Assembly (NCBI RefSeq): GCF_932276165.1
Contig: NC_064009.1
Location: forward strand, 1,674,001-1,738,000
Direction of reading: 5' to 3'
DNA from: Plutella xylostella
Taxonomy: Eukaryota > Arthropoda > Insecta > Lepidoptera > Plutellidae
Length of the DNA stretch: 64,000 nucleotides
Made by a program: the position numbers and the translations under genes. The notes beneath the pieces were generated by a model. It worked only from the letters and a program-made list of their open reading frames with translations, was not told the DNA's origin and ran no database searches. Positions 32,768 to 44,870 of the stretch are shown here, piece by piece. Position 1 is the first letter of the stretch; the number at the start of each line of letters is the position of its first letter.

Positions 32768-33173
32768 ATATTACGTGACATGAAAAATACTTCAAGTATA
32801 GATATTGTTTTTGTATGGATAACATATTATATTCGAATCATCTATCTTCACACATGAATCTTAGGATCAAACTGTTTGCGGTGAAGTGGATCTCTTTCAA
32901 CCCTAAAAACTGTGTTTAAAATCGTATAATTAACAAAATAACCACTTCTCCAAAGAGGACACGAACATTGTTATTCTATTAGCATTGATAACTATGTGGT
33001 TCCGTCCATACATAGCACATTAAATAAACAGTTATAATAAATGATAAATTTATATTAAAACAATACCTATTATAAATTAATGTATGATTTCCACGGGAGA
33101 ACCATTCGAATAAGTATAAATTTTCTGTCTTCGTCATCATCAGAAAAAAATAGTTAACTACAACTGACCTTTC
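32768..33173. other. Unassigned spacer
   Basis: Nothing recognised. Confidence 0.4.
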
Positions 33174-33300
33174 CCATGGAGTGGCTTAAAATTCAGTCCT
33201 CAGCCTTCCTCATCCAACCACTACAGGGTACTGACGACGGCCCTCGTTCCAATGGATTGGAGGGCGTCCCACGCAGCTTTTTCACTTCGCTCTCTCCACT
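33174..33300 (-). pseudogene. RTE LINE C-terminal fragment, rearranged
   Basis: The minus strand contains a GTGGGACGCCCTCC segment and a GTAGTGGTTGGATGAGGAAG segment, the parts coding for the VGRPP and GSGWMRK regions of the RTE tail. The DNA between them and the 3' end are altered, so no open frame remains. Confidence 0.72.
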
Positions 33301-33314
33301 GGACATAACTATTA

Positions 33315-33514
33315 TCCTAACTTAATATTATAAATGCGAAAGTAACTGTGTCTGTCTGTCTGTTACTCTTTCACGCAAAAACTACTGAATGGATATGATT
33401 GAAATTTGGTATACACATAATCTAGACCCTGAGAAAGAACATAGGCTACTTGTTATCCCGGAATTTCCACGGGAAAACTTTTTAAGGCGAAGCGAAGCTG
33501 GTGAGAACAGCTAG
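33315..33514 (+). mobile_element. Helitron-like element with (GTCT)n
   Basis: Starts TCCTAACTTAATATTATAAA after A and ends AACAGCTAG before T. The (GTCT) run is short (three to four units). Confidence 0.88.
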
Positions 33515-33573
33515 TTTTTAAATAAATATGTGAATTTATCTATTGATCCCTAATCCGTATCAAGGGCTGGCAT

Positions 33574-33846
33574 CTACCGCCTTCTCATTTGCCGTATAGT
33601 GGAATTCTCGTCTATACCATAATTTAGGACGAGAAAAAACAACCCACAACGTAAATTGTACGCGCGTTGTATTTCCTCGAGGTTATCTAATCCGGGAAAA
33701 AAATCTTCTCCGCCTTCGACCGGGGCTGTCAACATTTGGGACCAAAGTTCGCTGTAAGCCGGACAAAATCCCTTCAAAGTATGTGTGCATTTTGTCTTAG
33801 TCGGTTGTGCTTGGTTGTTATAATATTGTGTTCGTTTACAATTCAT
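33574..33846 (-). CDS. Unassigned ORF of 90 codons
   Basis: The frame reads MNCKRTQYYNN at its start, then a stretch with ELWSQMLTAPVEGGEDFFPG and an NLEEIQRAYNLRCGL segment, and ends in RRR before TAG. The second half looks protein-like, with balanced acidic, hydrophobic and aromatic residues, but no family is recognised. No poly(A) signal or strong splice site borders it, and it lies 60 bases from a Helitron-like copy. It may be an exon, an old processed pseudogene or a transposon remnant. Confidence 0.35.
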   Translation of the reverse strand: MNCKRTQYYNNQAQPTKTKCTHTLKGFCPAYSELWSQMLTAPVEGGEDFFPGLDNLEEIQRAYNLRCGLFFLVLNYGIDENSTIRQMRRR

Positions 33847-33849
33847 ATT

Positions 33850-34889
33850 TTTGATATTAATAAAATTACAGTGCTTTTTTATAGCCTTCCTTATGTACTT
33901 TTAAACCTTAGCCAGGCTATTTTAAGTATTTATTATGACTGTATACTTAAGCTTATGATCAAAATAACTATACTAATTGAAAAGGTCATTTTATTTGGCT
34001 TTCGTGCTTGTCATTCATATATTTAATAAATACACTTCAGAACTTTATTTATATTTTTTATTTGATCTGTTATGCCTATAACGTTATCAAGCTATGAACC
34101 TCTTTAGTTCATAACAAGTCAACCGTTAAGAAGCATGGAAGTCGTGCCATGCGGCCGGGAACATTAATTTAAATAAAGAACATTCTTGCGGTTTCAATTG
34201 TTAACGAAATTGAAAACGGTTAGTTCTGTTTACAATGCTGCTCTAATCGTAGCCTCTCTTATTTGTAGTTGGTTTTAAAACAAAAGAAGGCTGCGGTTGG
34301 TTCTAAATTGACTTGGTTTGATTAAAGCTGTGGGCAAACTTCGCCTGGCCAATAAGTTTGTTTGTTAGAAATGAAGAGGGAAAAAAGTTTATTGGCACCG
34401 TGGAGAAAATACAGTTTCTTTAAAAGTGGTAGTAGTTCTTTAAAAGTAGCTTTCATTGATTGGTAAATAAAAATTAAGTGCAATGCCACCATAAGAGGAA
34501 TTTTAAATTATATTATAAAACGTGATTTTAATTTAAAAAACTCTGATGAAGTGTAGCATTTTCACAAAGTTAAAGTACCTATAGTGAAAGTAAAATGAAC
34601 GTTTTTTACGTTGTCATTTCATTTAAAGTCGGTTATATTTAAAGTTGGGCACCCCTGACTCCCATAGATGAGGTAGAGGGTTGGTATTTCTACCTGCCGC
34701 GATTTATGTGACCCCTGTCCATGTCTACGCAACGCAGGGTTAAAATAAAAAAAAACCGGCAACTCTTTTAACCTTATTCTGACTATTCCTAGTCCAATAT
34801 AATAATAATAGCCAAAGTTATAGCAAAGTTCAGCTATGTTAAAAAGAGTGTAGAATTGTCAAAATTTGAATCACAGAGTGGTGATTTTC
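33850..34889. other. Unassigned AT-rich stretch
   Basis: Nothing recognised on either strand. Confidence 0.45.
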
Positions 34890-35084
34890 GCTTAGGCTTT
34901 ATAATTATAAAGGCGAAAGTTTGTCAGTATGTGTGTGTGTGTGTATATGCGTATGTTTGTTACATCTTCATGTCAAAACGGCTGAAACAATTAAAATGAA
35001 ATTTCGTATGGAGTTAGCTGACACCCTGGATTAACACATAGGTTAAACTTTTTAAGGCGAAGCGAAGCTCGGGGGAACAGCTAG
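34890..35084 (+). mobile_element. Diverged Helitron-like relative
   Basis: AAGGCGAAAGTTTGTCAG, a (TG)n run instead of (GTCT)n, ACGGCTGAAACAATT, and the family end TTTTTAAGGCGAAGCGAAGC ... CAGCTAG. The 3' end is the same as that of the (GTCT)n family while the 5' half differs. Confidence 0.72.
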
Positions 35085-35872
35085 TACAAAATAATATAAT
35101 TATGTATCGAGTGAGCTTGGTAATTTCACTTAAAGCACGAGTTATTTCAGTATAGGTATTAATTACAAGCTGAGAATAAAGGCGGCGGCTGTCATAAAAA
35201 TATGATTTCCATGTGTCCATTCAACAGCTTCTGGATGCAAAATAAACAGCAACACAACACTCCTATAATACTATCCCGCAGATTGCAGCACTACAGTTCC
35301 AATCAAACAATGCCATAAGAATGTCCAGAATAGGCACACGTCTCATTAGTCTATCCGCGGCCGGGACGGCGGCATTCCGGGCCCTTTACACAATATCGAG
35401 ATGGCGATTACAAAACCGAAACCTTCACTGGAAACAATCTATTCCGAATCACGCAATCATGGCATTCTTGTACAGTTGGCAACCCTAGCCGTGACAATCT
35501 GCTGTTTAAACCTATCTTATTTACACAAAATTAAGAGCTGAATTTGGATGGTAAATGTTGCAGTTAGGTTGGAGTGGAGTGTACGGTGTAACGGTTCTAT
35601 AGTGCCTCCTACGTCAGATGTAGGATTAACATAACAATTTGTACGATACACTATCGCTGGTGGTCAGTTTCCGAAGGCTGTATTCATAGTCACTATCAGG
35701 TGTCTAAGTTAAGGCGGTTTTACGATCGCTTTTAATAGTTTTAATGGATCAAAAAGGATCTAAGGATCCATATTCCCAAATTAAAGACATGGTTATAATT
35801 ATACGCTAAACAGTCATGACTTTAAATTTAATATATGTAACTGACTGACTTAAACTATAAACATATTTAATA
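35085..35872. other. Unassigned; GC-richer 35350-35480
   Basis: No exon could be supported in this part despite its mixed composition. Confidence 0.4.
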
Positions 35873-36097
35873 CACTCACGGGCAAAGAAACCGTTCCACT
35901 TACGAAATGCAGACACCAAATGGATCCAATTTTTTTAAACATTTCTTAGGAAATTTAGACAAAATATTTATGTTTTTAGTTGGTAATATTCTGATGTGCT
36001 GTTAAATGAACTTAAATATTGCAGAAGGCGTCATTAAGTTACTTATTTCAGTTTATAAGTAATTTTCTCAATGGAACATTTTCATTGCCCGTGAGTG
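35873..36097 (-). mobile_element. MITE (family CACTCACG), intact ends
   Basis: Both ends are clear: CACTCACGGGCAAAGAAACC and the complement of TTTTCATTGCCCGTGAGTG, each next to TA. The body is in reverse order relative to 11316-11550. Confidence 0.9.
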
Positions 36098-36534
36098 TAA
36101 TATAACTTATCTTTAAGATAATCTTTTGTGTCTAATATCTAATATCCTGCGACGGATGTGTATTTTCTATATGTAACCATTTACAAACTTCCGTCTCTAT
36201 TTCGTAATGTTTTGTGTATCGTAGGTATTAGAGTTGTATACAGTCTGTATATCGTCAGTTACTGACTGCTCACAGGTTTCAAGTAGGAACAGTTGATACG
36301 TGATGATCAAGACTTGTAATAAACAATCATACTGTGTAATAACCTAAAATAAGATCTTCCTTATCTCTATCCTCTACGGGACAGGCATTGCCTAGTGTGG
36401 GGGTCAGTATATCACCATCTCTTGTTTATTTTTAAAGGATTTTTTTTTTACTTACTTTGCTTTATAATATTACAAGTTTAAAACTTACATTAGACATTAA
36501 ACACAAAACGTCGCATAAACAATTCAAATTCAAT
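36098..36534. other. Unassigned spacer
   Basis: Nothing recognised. Confidence 0.4.
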
Positions 36535-36716
36535 GGTTAAACCGATTTTTATGAAACAGGCTAAGAACACTCGGGGTAACATTAAATATGACCTAAAAAA
36601 CAAATCGAAAATCGGTTTCACCGTTTAGGAGCTACGCTATCACAGACAGATACACACACACAAGTACACAGATATGTTAATCTTATAACACCTCTCTTTT
36701 TCTTCGGGAGCAAAAA
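36535..36716 (-). repeat. Interspersed repeat, GTGTTATAAGTTT family
   Basis: Minus-strand copy containing TAAGAACACTCGGGGT, AATCGGTTTCACCGTTTAGG and ATAACACCTCTCTTTTTCTT, complementary to 48060-48245. Confidence 0.75.
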
Positions 36717-38913
36717 AAGATTCTAAAACGCCTGTAAGCAAGTATGTAGGTACTTACGTATACCAACTATATCTACTACGTATATTCTTGTGAATTTATC
36801 AACTATTCTTACACATAATATGTATGAGTCGAGGCGCCAGGCAACGTGCGAAATGTGTGAATGAGGGTCAACGAACCAGTATTACATCAGCCTGTCCAAG
36901 TTTTTACATAGTCCGTGTTGCTATGCTATTTTTTGCGCATCCTTCTGTGTGTCTAGTGCGAGTTTTGAGACTTAGGGTGCTTATTCACCATGTGCAATGC
37001 TACGTTGCGATGCGTTTGATATTGATTGGTCCTCATAGAATAGCACTCGTGGAAACTTTTTTTTTTTTTCAAATCATCGCAGAATAGCTGTCTAAAAGGA
37101 GGCAGCTGGCCTCGGCATTTGCTGGCAGGAAATCGAAGGCGTGGCATAGGTCCGATCAGAATGAAAATCTATTCTTCGAGCAATATCTCCCTGATTAGGA
37201 ATTCCAGGATCTGATGATGCAACATAATATACAACCAGATAGCTGGATAGTAGTCTCTGGTAGACAGGCACTCTTAAGATGCTCATTGGCAAGTGTATGG
37301 CTGGGTAATGTTGTGGATCTGCTAACTCATTAGATTACGTTGCAATAGACAAACACATAGACAGACTGTATTTCTGTATCATGTTAAACTTAGAGCATCC
37401 CTTTTTTCACCCGTCTTAAAAATAATGTAACATACTGGTTAAAAAGCGATGACTGTCCTAGGTTGTCGCTTGTATGTTTCCTTCACTGTACGAGTAAACA
37501 TGGTTTGTTAGCATTTTAAGTTGATTTTTAATGTTTGCTAGTGAAAACTCTATATGCGGAAGGCACTCTTCATATTTGGTAAACTATACATACAAATATG
37601 TACTAATAGGTAGGTGTATCCGTCATATACATGGGCACATATGGATAGAGTTTAGAAATGGCTATTTAAAAAAATAAAATAGTTACTTAAGTTCTATGCC
37701 GTTTACTGCATTTAGTTGGAAGAGAAACATTGTCGACAAGTCCAATAATTCACAAACTGCATTCTCACTAATGAAGAGTGGAAAAAAACGAGTTTTTTTA
37801 TCACACCACGGTACAAGACCACATACTGTACCCATTCAAGCCAAAAAGCGAAATCATTCATTGAATGTTCACCATCTTGACTTGTAATTGGCAATAAAAA
37901 GTTGATCCCACCAAAATCCTGATTGTCCATCAGGATCCGAGCAGGTGACAGTCCCGACTGATCATCAACATGCGATATCGGTTGGGACATAGCAGTAATA
38001 TCCTATTGGAAACTGAAGTATCAATCAACAGGCTGTTGCCGAAATGGTATAAAAAGCTAAAAGGAAGACTTTCTGTTCATTTAAGATACGAGTACCTATA
38101 TAGGAAATTTAAGACATATAGAAAATTCGGCAGTAGGTACTATGAAAGAAAAATATATTTTGATATTTAATCAGATAGGTAAGTAGGAATATAATAAAAA
38201 CGATACTCATTTACTATATCATATAATTTAATTATTATTATTATTATTATATTATGTTAATTAAATTACATACAATTTGCGTCAGTGCAACTCTGTTTTT
38301 TGTTAGCGCTAAGACTGTCAGTTTTCCATGATAATAAATCACTGCTGATTAATAATGTAAAAAACTAACTTAGTATTCGTAATTCAATCTCATGATAAAT
38401 AATACCAACTAAGAAATTAAAAACCAATTTAAAGTCGTTGGAGCATCGATTTTTTGTGTGTAAAAAGGTATGAATAAATCAGCTATTAGAAAAACTTTTC
38501 ACTTTTCTAAAAATATTAGGATAATGCTAAACCAACTGCATTTTCACGAAGCTGTTTGCTGCAAGCGCTATTAAGTAGGTAAAGCTATTTACGCACATCA
38601 GTCGTCTATACTTGTGTTCAATCAACATAAAGTACAAAACCATGACAACATCTCACAGAACGATTTAAAATTAACGTTTACCATCAATGCCACTCTAATC
38701 ACATAAGTATTAATGACAAGGTTGCTAAACCATATTATAATGATCTGCCGGGATCGGTACCAGTCAAGCCGGGTCATAAAATGCGACAAAAAAGTCGCCC
38801 CCAGTTGCAACTGTGCGCTCCATTATAACTGGACACGGCGGCCGACAGGTCAGTGACTACTGTCACTATTCCCAACTGATCACAACATCATCAGCAATCA
38901 CCATAGTGTTTAC
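36717..38913. other. AT-rich; no gene supported; (ATT)n at 38230-38252
   Basis: ORFs at 37092-37292 (minus), 37712-37990 (minus) and 37970-38170 (plus) have mixed composition, but no known motif or consistent splice frame. They overlap in opposite directions, which argues against coding. Confidence 0.45.
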
Positions 38914-39175
38914 CGACGGCTGAATGGTGTAGTGGTTAGTGACCCTGACTGCTATGCCGAAGGTCCCGGGTTCGATTCCCAGCTGGGGCAGATATTTGTT
39001 TAAAGACATATATTTGTACTCGGGTCTTGGGTGTTGATATTTATGTTTAGTATGTATCTATCTATGTATTTGTGTAGATATATCAGCTGTCCGACACCCA
39101 TAAAACAGGTACTGCCTAGCTTGGGGTCGGATGGCAGTGTGTGAGATGTCCCCACATATTTATTCATTATTATTA
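38914..39175 (+). mobile_element. tRNA-derived SINE, family B
   Basis: A box TGGTGTAGTGG and B box GGTTCGATTCC in the head, body with TCTATGTATTTGTGTAGA and the TAGCTTGGGGTCGGATGG segment, and a GATGTCCCCACATATTTATT tail. Confidence 0.92.
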
Positions 39176-39603
39176 CCGTGTTAAGTCGAAAACTTCTATA
39201 AGTTTCGTAGTTACGTATTGTTTTTAAGGTTAATTCAAAGGTATTATGAAGCTACACTAACTGTTGCGACGAAGTTCTAAGTTCTGTGGTTCTTTTTGCG
39301 AGAAACTACGAGTACCTAAGTAAGTAACGCCTAATATATTTTATTTGTTTATTAATAATTGTCTAATGGTAATTGACCCATGTAAGTAAGTTCAACTACG
39401 TATAAAAATACAGTAAAACACGCCTCTGTATAGTCTACGAAGGTCACTGCTTCGAAAAGCCACAGGATCCAGTGGTGATATAATATACTACGGTAGATGC
39501 ACTTAAAATATGAAACCTCCGCAGACGATCAACTCATCAAGACAGTAAGTGATTTAAAGTAAATCAGACTCATCACTGAATACATACCTTTTCTTGTATA
39601 ATT
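39176..39603. other. Unassigned spacer
   Basis: Nothing recognised. Confidence 0.4.
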
Positions 39604-39722
39604 TCTCTCCACCGAGGTAGTCTGGAAGAAATTACTCTTAGTAATAAGACCGCCATTTGTACCGTCTCTGTTGTACATTTTCACCTTGTGTAATTTCTGT
39701 TTCTGAGTGCAATAAAGAATGA
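39604..39722 (+). mobile_element. LINE 3'-untranslated end
   Basis: TCTGGAAGAAATTACTCTTA followed by GTAATAAGACCGCC, a T-rich middle and CAATAAAG. The alternating-purine GGAAGA...GATAAGACCGCC signature recurs in the copies at 43037-43146 and 53536-53660. Confidence 0.78.
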
Positions 39723-39786
39723 TCGATTTATCTACATTTCGTTTTATGGTTTTTGGTAGTTATGAAAAACGCGACTATTAGGCAAA

Positions 39787-39957
39787 CGTAGTGTGGGGCG
39801 CCCTCCGTCTAGATGGGGTGACGACTTGCGAAAGGTGGCTGGTTATGATTGGATGCGGAAAGCTAAAGATCGCATCCAGTGGCGAGCTTTGGGAGAGGCC
39901 TACGTCTAGCAGTGGACTATAAATACTACTATAGGCTGATGATGATGATGTAGAAAA
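39787..39957 (+). pseudogene. RTE LINE C-terminal tail, broken
   Basis: The frame S-V-G-R-P-P-S-R-W then WMRKAKDRIQWRALGEAYV is open but runs into TAG where the family has glutamine, and a 20-base insertion follows before GATGATGATGATG. Otherwise it is the same end as 3159-3299. Confidence 0.85.
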
Positions 39958-42900
39958 AAAATATTGTTTACAATAAAGATTTGTATGACCTCTGTTCGGC
40001 CTACTAAACCGTTTTTACGTACACGTGTAAGCTGGATAACGTATTCAGTTCCTTTATCATAACCATTTGCATTATTTAGCGATTACCTACTACATAGTAT
40101 TTAAACTATCTTAACGATAAGCATTATACCTATTACGAGATAAAATCTAAGTGTGCTATGCATGCCACATTTATTTTAATGATATCATTGTACATAATAA
40201 AGGATAATTAAAATAAATAATCAGATTCTTAGTCATATTATCAGTTAGGTTAATAGTATGGTTAACTGGTAGAAAATGCTGCTAGCATTTAGTTCGCCTT
40301 TGTACCAATTTACTTTGTACAATAAATAATAAATGGTGCCTTCAACTATGTCCACGTCAATGATCAACTCCTAATATATATTTTTTTAAACCATTGTGAC
40401 TTGAGGACGCGATTTTCAAAATATCGCTGTACATTAGTGCGTAGGTATATAAAAAATTGCGTATGCGTAACTAATTCATTATCAATAAATCGTAAAAACA
40501 AAATGTATGGGATATGGAATAAAAATCATAAGTGAGTATTTTATAAAATAATATATGTCTGCTCGTAAATAGTAAATACCTCTTACGATAATAACATAAA
40601 ATGAAATGAAATATCAAATCTATTTTCTTTCATTCTATAAAATAAAAATCAAATTTATTATAGGTATAATTTATTGAGTATAAAATTAGAAGACATTATA
40701 GTTTAAACTTGTTAATTAAAATTTTACTTAATGATTCATAAAAATATGTATATGACACCCAATGATTTATAATTTTATTGTAACTAACTTGACTATTATA
40801 CTTTTTTTAGTTAAAACAGCCTATAATACCCAACGCACACCAAGCGCGTAACTGATAAATATCTAAAAATGAATTTAATAAAAAAGTTTTAATAAAGACA
40901 CCTCACACACACGTCACATAGATTCCTAACTGATACTATCAGTAGAAGCATAATGATGTAATGATACAATTTATTTTTATGTCGCGTAGAAAAATATGTT
41001 AATTATTTCGTCGGCCAGTATTCTAATATTTTGTATTAACGAAAATAATTCAGCTGGGAAAGCTATTCTAGCTTATTACCTTTTTAAATGTAGCATAAAA
41101 CTATACGCTTTGAGTGTTTTTTAGATCGCTAAATTTGTAGCATTTGGCCATCATATAGGTACCTACCTTACAATCATTTAATACCTACCTTATAATCATT
41201 TAATATTCCTTTTCCAAATTCAAAAGGTTTTACGACTCCTATAGAGGTAGAAGAATAAATAAGAAATCGCATAAATACACGATGATGCTCCGAAGCCATA
41301 AACTATTGTTAGAAATTTAGCTTTTCTGCCTCAAAGATACGTAAGGTACAGGCACAGTCACACTACAAGACAGTTTCACTTCAGATTTTGTATCGTTCAT
41401 AACACGTAGGTCGTAAGAATTATATTCAACTACGGGTGTCGCATCTAATATGTCTCCCACAGTCCGTTCACACCTGTACAGTACAACTGGTATCAAATTA
41501 CATCAATAATTTCCGTTTTGACAGGCTGATAAACAGTCATTTTAATGAATGCCTATTTCACAACATCTACGAATGCTTTATAAATAACACTGGTGCCATC
41601 GTGTAGTGGGGTGATAAAGTAGTCGTGAAAATTATGATCAGATGGAACTAATTTAGTACACATGATGTTTTAGTGGATTAAGTACCCTCTAAATAAGATG
41701 TTTTTTATAATTCAACGGCTATTTAAGGGAAATAGATTGTATGACTTTGACAATAAAGGTGCCGATTGGCCTCCGATAACGTTAGGTTGCAGCAGGCGAC
41801 GACGATGACATGTCACAACGTCCCTATTGGTTCCTATATATCTATGGAGCTGTCGTCAAGCGTCATGTCGCTAGCTGATAAATGAATGCAATAGAAATAA
41901 TAATAATATAGAAACCAGTACTTAGTATAGTTGCTAATTATGAAAGCTTTCTGTGAATGGGCCATGTCTCTCGGGTACTCAGTAAAATGCAAGAACAACA
42001 CTAGACGTGTCATCTGACGCTTTACGGCGTAAGGTCGTGAGGTGTCATTATTTATGGGCCCACACTAGCGGGGTGGCTCTCGTTGTCAACATCATATTCG
42101 ATTATTTAACAACATAAAAATAAATTAAAGTTTTTGCTGTTCATATTCCTCGCATTTTGTCTACTTCGTGATTGTGTAGTATCCATTTTAGTATTTTTTT
42201 TTTTTGGATTGAATTTATCATATTCATTTATTATGTAAAGATAGAAAAGGTAGAAAGGGACTCAGTCCGTCATTCTGAATGGTGGTATTTAAAAAGTCAC
42301 ATTAGGTATTAACTGCTAAGACGGTACGAAAAAGCAAAAAATATTAAATTCTGAGTAGGTTATTTTATCTTTAAATCAATTCAATTTCCTATCGGATTTT
42401 ATCAAATTTGGCAAGTGACATATCAAAAAGCGTTATAAAAATATTAATGGGATTTAAATTCAAAATATTTAGATTATTATCGAAAATGATTTGTAGTGAT
42501 GATTAAAATGTATAATTACTTACTATTAGACCCAGATCTAACCTGTTAGAAACATACCTACATAGTAATAATATGTTATTCTGCCACGGCTATTCGTATT
42601 TCTTGGTTTCATTTTATCTCCCAGGCTATATTTTGAATCATACTTTATATAATAATATCCTTCTATTAAATTATGTAAAGATAGTCAACTGTTTCTGCAT
42701 CAACTGTTTTTTTTTTCTTAATGACACGAAGTCAGAGTCCACAATAAGAGTTCGCTCTCAGCTTGAAGTCTGTTAACTCTCGACCAGTGGTCAGAGGTTA
42801 ATAAATGGATGCTGATTATTAGAATTATACTTTACTACCTAGAAATACTCAGCAGTTATATTCCACCGTCACCTGTCAAACAAAAAAACATGGTAGGAAC

Positions 42901-43036
42901 GACACAAAATATTTTATTGTTTAAAAAACAAACGGTTCTTTTATATTTTTTTGGGTAGGTATATATATTAAAATTTGTGCTTGCATACTTACCGAAATTT
43001 ATTGTTGTGCATTTTAAGAGATTACTTACATACAAC
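39958..43036. other. Longest featureless stretch; no gene seen
   Basis: About 3 kb of AT-rich DNA. A weak inverted repeat (GCGACGACGATGACATGTC against GACAGC...CATGTCGC) lies at 41800-41875. The 67-codon ORF at 42573-42776 has no supporting signal. Confidence 0.5.
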
Positions 43037-43146
43037 CTATCTCCACCAATCAAAGGTTGGCTGGAAGAAATTGCCTTTATTGATTTTACTGATTAGTTTT
43101 GATGTAGGTAGATTTTGTATTTTTGTGAACAATAAAGTATCTGTAA
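43037..43146 (+). mobile_element. LINE 3'-untranslated end
   Basis: CAAAGGTTGGCTGGAAGAAA, a diverged GATAAGACC-type middle, and AACAATAAAG near the end. Same family as 53536-53660. Confidence 0.75.
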
Positions 43147-43479
43147 ATATATTAATAATACTTGAGTGATTTACAACAATGCAATAAATACAGTTTAGAC
43201 AGTTGCGTTATTCAAATAAACGTAAATACAGGCAGTAGTAGGATCACAAGATTTACAACATCCAAGTGAGTTCTTCAATAGCTTAGCCAAGACCTGAACT
43301 CTGACCCACGAGGGCAGGGCTCAATATTTCAATGGGAGATTGTGAGGCGAATGGATGAAAACCTATTAAAAGATAATTTGAAATTAATAGGTGATTCCGC
43401 CACGAACGGTACAGGTGGGCCCATTATTGTGTGAGAGAGTTGCGTGAGGATTACAAGGAAAGTGTATATTTTAGCTGAG
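43147..43479. other. Unassigned spacer
   Basis: Nothing recognised. Confidence 0.4.
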
Positions 43480-43765
43480 ACAAGAAGCCGGTAGTGGCTA
43501 GATGAGGAAATCTGAAGACAGAGAGTTAAGGTAAGCGTCCAACTTTCGGCATCGTATGCAACGGACGCATCGCATTCAGTATTGTTTGTTTAGAAATTCA
43601 CACAAGTGCGTCCACTCTATCGGCATCGCCGCCGCCGTTTCTCTGTACATTTATGAAAATCCGTTTGTACAATACGTAAAATTCCTCCTTGAGGGTGGTC
43701 TATGTCTGATGATGGTCTAAGGTCATCGGTCCAGCGGGCTGGAGGGCGTCCCACACTACAATTAT
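43480..43765 (+). mobile_element. RTE fragment split by a MITE
   Basis: GCCGGTAGTGGCTAGATGAG and GACAGAGAGTT (to 43527) continue after the MITE as CTCCTTGAGGGTGGTCTATG (43686 onward), the RTE order. At 43727-43762 a second RTE piece lies in the opposite direction (GGCTGGAGGGCGTCCCACAC). All frames are broken. Confidence 0.75.
43529..43682 (+). mobile_element. MITE (family GGTAAGCGTCC), nested
   Basis: AAGGTAAGCGTCCAACTTTC at the left and the GAAAATCCGTTTGTACAATA block at the right. The far end has lost its TIR. Confidence 0.8.
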
Positions 43766-43929
43766 TGCCAACTCTTCACTTCACTACTGCTTTATCTCAC
43801 CGGTCGTCGGTTTCGGCATATTATAGCCTGCCCATAGCATAGATATATTATAAACGACAGATAAAGTAACTATACTCTCATCATTCTGTAGGTCAAGTAC
43901 AGGTTTGATAGTTTGTCGAAAACTACAAA

Positions 43930-44061
43930 TGTTTACGTTTTCTCGCATACTTAGTTTACGTTTTCTCGCATAGTTTCCATTAGAGGCGCCTCTAATGGAA
44001 ACTATCATGAAACTTTTGACAGATAATGTATACAGATGACAGGAGAAAACGTAAAAAAAAA
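43930..44061. mobile_element. Foldback MITE with a 36-bp perfect palindrome
   Basis: The outer arms TTTACGTTTTCTC and its complement near 44040-44056 enclose a perfect 36-bp palindrome at 43970-44005 (arm ATAGTTTCCATTAGAGGC). A direct repeat GTTTACGTTTTCTCGCATA occurs twice in the left arm. Confidence 0.82.
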
Positions 44062-44870
44062 CATTTTCATAAATAGCAAAACCCGTACTAGAGGGTCTGA
44101 TCCTATTGGTTGGTTGTTTCTGTTCTATCATGTTAGTTCAGTTGAACCTGAAGCCTAAAGTACTAATAATGCGAAAATGAAATGTAATTTTATTAGAACC
44201 CTCAGTGAAGCTATGTCTTAATTAGTACTAACTTGAATCGCAATCAACAATTATTATAAAACAAATGGATATAATTATTGTGTAACTGCAAATTTAATTC
44301 TACGAAATCAGTCGATTAATGGAAAGCACGATTTAATAATTGATGTGGAGTTAATTAAAATTATTGCTATATCAATTGTAATGTGAAAGATAATTAATAT
44401 AAAATAATACTTAAAAATTATTTAAAAACATAACTAATGAACACAAAGTATCCATTCGTGGAATTTAATAATATGTTTTTACTTGACGGAAACAATAAGA
44501 AATCATTCAAGACATCAAAATAAAAACCGTAAACTAGTTTTAACTTTAATATTTGCGTTTATTCACTCCAAGAACTATTTAAGTTTAAAAACTTTAACGG
44601 TCAGGTTTAAAAAAACGAATTAATAGATACGTCATCGCAATACGCCCTCTAGCTTCACGGTTCCAATTTTAAATAACCATTTCGTAAATCGAACGTGGTG
44701 ACCGAAAAAATACTTTTTAACGGACCTTTTTAGTAAAAAAAATACAAGGTGCATCGTTTTCACTCGGTTTTGGGAATGCACCTGTAGGTATGTTTGGGGA
44801 TTACTCGTACCTAAATATATTCCGGGGACTTGATGATAAAATAATTCGTTGTTATTTCATTACGTGCGGA
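44062..44870. other. Unassigned AT-rich stretch
   Basis: Nothing recognised. Confidence 0.4.
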
